64,000 nt of DNA. Origin: Ifrita kowaldi (lineage: Eukaryota > Chordata > Aves > Passeriformes > Cinclosomatidae). The notes beneath the pieces were generated by a model, which was given only the letters and a program-made list of their open reading frames with translations, did not search any database and was not told where the DNA came from. Below are positions 62,301 to 64,000 of this stretch, piece by piece (the stretch's first letter is position 1; every line of letters starts with the position of its first letter). The stretch is taken from the NCBI GenBank assembly GCA_013398055.1, contig VZRS01014168.1:779299-843298 (forward strand), written 5' to 3'. A program made the position numbers and the translations under genes.

Positions 62301-64000
62301 ACCCTAAACCAAACAACTACATGAACCCTATATCAAATTAATACAAGAGTCAGACGAGGCTTGAATCTTCCATATATAGATTCTACCAGCAAAATTTGAA
62401 AATTTTAGCTCTGGAGAGAAATACATTTCCACTGGCTCCATCAGAAATAACCAGGATATGGTAACTCATCCATTCCATGAACACATGCTCTCTTTCACAC
62501 TTACACATGGTCTATGCCACATTTTGGATGGAACTACAGACTTCATAAAGAACAGGAGGAAACCTGGACCCACTACAATTCATTTGTGGATGCATTAAGC
62601 ATTTCAGGTGAATGGTAGGGCATGAAAGTGGGATCATCATTATTTTCTTAGCAAAATACCTGTCATTTGTTTCAGAAAACCCTCCTAACAGTGCAAGCTA
62701 TCTACCTCATCCTTCACCAAATATGCATTAGAAAAAAAATAGAAACTGATAGGTAGGTAAAACATTAGTGCTCATAGGACAAGACTAAATATAGAAAGGA
62801 TGTGTTCATTTGGTATTTCCCAATACCAAATGAAGTGTAACAATATCTCAGTAATTAATTTTAATGAAGAAAGAACAGTACTATGAACAGTACTAACAAC
62901 AGTATTAAAGGAAGCACTTCCAACTCACAACTCCCTTTCTGAATCTGAAATGCAGATCAAAAGCTCAGAACTTTATTCGACCCTTAGGTGGTTAAGAAGA
63001 TTCCCACTGAGGCTGGTTAGTTCTTTCACTTCAGTGAATGTAGAATCATATTTGTCACAAAAATACCATACCCTTCTGGCCTCCACAGCATAGCAAAAGA
63101 AAGTGAGTTAAACAAGAGCTTTTATGGGCTCTGCTTTCAGCTTTTCTTGTCATGCTCACTGCTGAATGTGGCAAATAATTCCATCAGCCAACAAGTTAGA
63201 GAGCAGTATACATATTTAATGCATAATGCTAAAGTCCTATTTCAGATTTATCACCATGACGATGATTTTTTCCATGCCAATCTGGGACAAAAATTAAAAT
63301 AAAAACTCTTAGAAATGGGCAAAGGCATCACAACTACAGCGAGTAATGCACTTTAGAGGGTACCAGAACCTGCTATACTCCATACATTAAAGAACCTCCA
63401 GTATTGGATAGAAGCAGTACCCCATCCAGGCTACAAGGGATTTTTGAACCTCACTCTTTCTAAACTAGCTAGAATAAAGTGAAGCTCACTAAATTGTTAA
63501 TACTGGCTCCAGGCAGGGTGCTGTGCCAGGGAGATCAGTGCCCAGCTTCAACTCCGTGGTAGACAGGGGATGGACACACAGCACCTCTCTGACTGAGCTG
63601 CAGTTTCTGGCTCAGGGCACTGCACAGCTCAGGAATTGAGTGCACCCTCCCTCAGGCTGGACACCAACTATATCCCCAGCCTTGCTGACTGTGCAGAAAG
63701 GGTATTAATTAATAGCCTATTATGCGAAAAGTGGGCAGTTGCTCTGCTGCCAGACACGTTCTAATAATAGAGCCTTTTACACGAACAATAACTAAAAATT
63801 TCATGAATCTTTCTGGGCATGTGGGGGAATCCTAGAAAGTAAGATTCTTGAAAGGGTCAGAGGGATTTAACTAGGACCAAGTCCACCTAGCTAACACTTA
63901 AAAACAAAAAAAAGAACCTGCTCACAATAAGGTTAGAGAGGTCTATTAAAAGTATTTGAGGAGAGGATGGGACTGTAGGTGTCACTTAAGGACATCTCCT
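59334..64000 (-). other. CYRIA: CYRIA intron upstream of coding exon 2 (continues past the window)
   Basis: The upstream coding exon (MGNLLKVLT...FFLDFE) was looked for on the minus strand by its expected codons and not found, so this whole stretch should be intron. It holds small hairpins at 61295-61314 (8-bp arms) and 62807-62832 (11-bp arms), a T10A8 run at 61712-61729, and CAA/TAA-type low complexity near 61876-61901. No transposable element recognised. Confidence 0.7.

Overview
This is vertebrate, specifically avian, nuclear DNA: AT-rich, intron-bearing and gene-poor. It carries several CR1 LINE fragments with the bird-type 3' end (repeats of ATTCTRTG). One tRNA-Ile-derived SINE at about 38.99-39.13 kb looks like TguSINE1, which I know from songbirds, so an oscine passerine is the best guess. 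There are no bacterial-type operons, CRISPR arrays or phage genes.

One protein-coding gene is clearly present: the 3' nine coding exons of CYRIA (FAM49A, CYFIP-related Rac1 interactor A), minus strand, 59333 down to 50735. All splice sites read as GT-AG, all phases join, and the exons encode 299 residues; with the missing 24-residue N-terminus this gives the family length of 323. The first coding exon (residues starting MGNLLKVL) is not in the window and should lie beyond 64000. The segment 59334-64000 is therefore intron. A 3' UTR probably continues below 50735, with candidate poly(A) signals near 49.4 and 48.7 kb.

The left 48 kb has no gene I can support. From established vertebrate synteny (MYCN - CYRIA - VSNL1) it is probably the gene desert on the MYCN side. 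Its recognisable content is an LTR-like remnant (2.93-3.21 kb), CR1 fragments (8.83, 10.06, 10.39, 28.3, 30.5, 42.8 and 46.7 kb), a degenerate C2H2 zinc-finger fossil (21.74-21.89 kb), a cluster of strong hairpins (23.65-23.75 kb), a compound CAA/TAA microsatellite (24.4 kb), an isolated CpG-rich island followed by an 80-bp tandem repeat (29.26-29.96 kb), the SINE (39.0 kb), and an 895-bp direct duplication with an n at its junction (40.66-42.45 kb) that is probably an assembly artefact.

I did not find a convincing new multi-gene system. The observations most worth checking are the 84-base stop-free intron of CYRIA with a weak donor, the 189-bp identical block shared by two otherwise diverged CR1 copies, the hairpin cluster, and the orphan CpG island.
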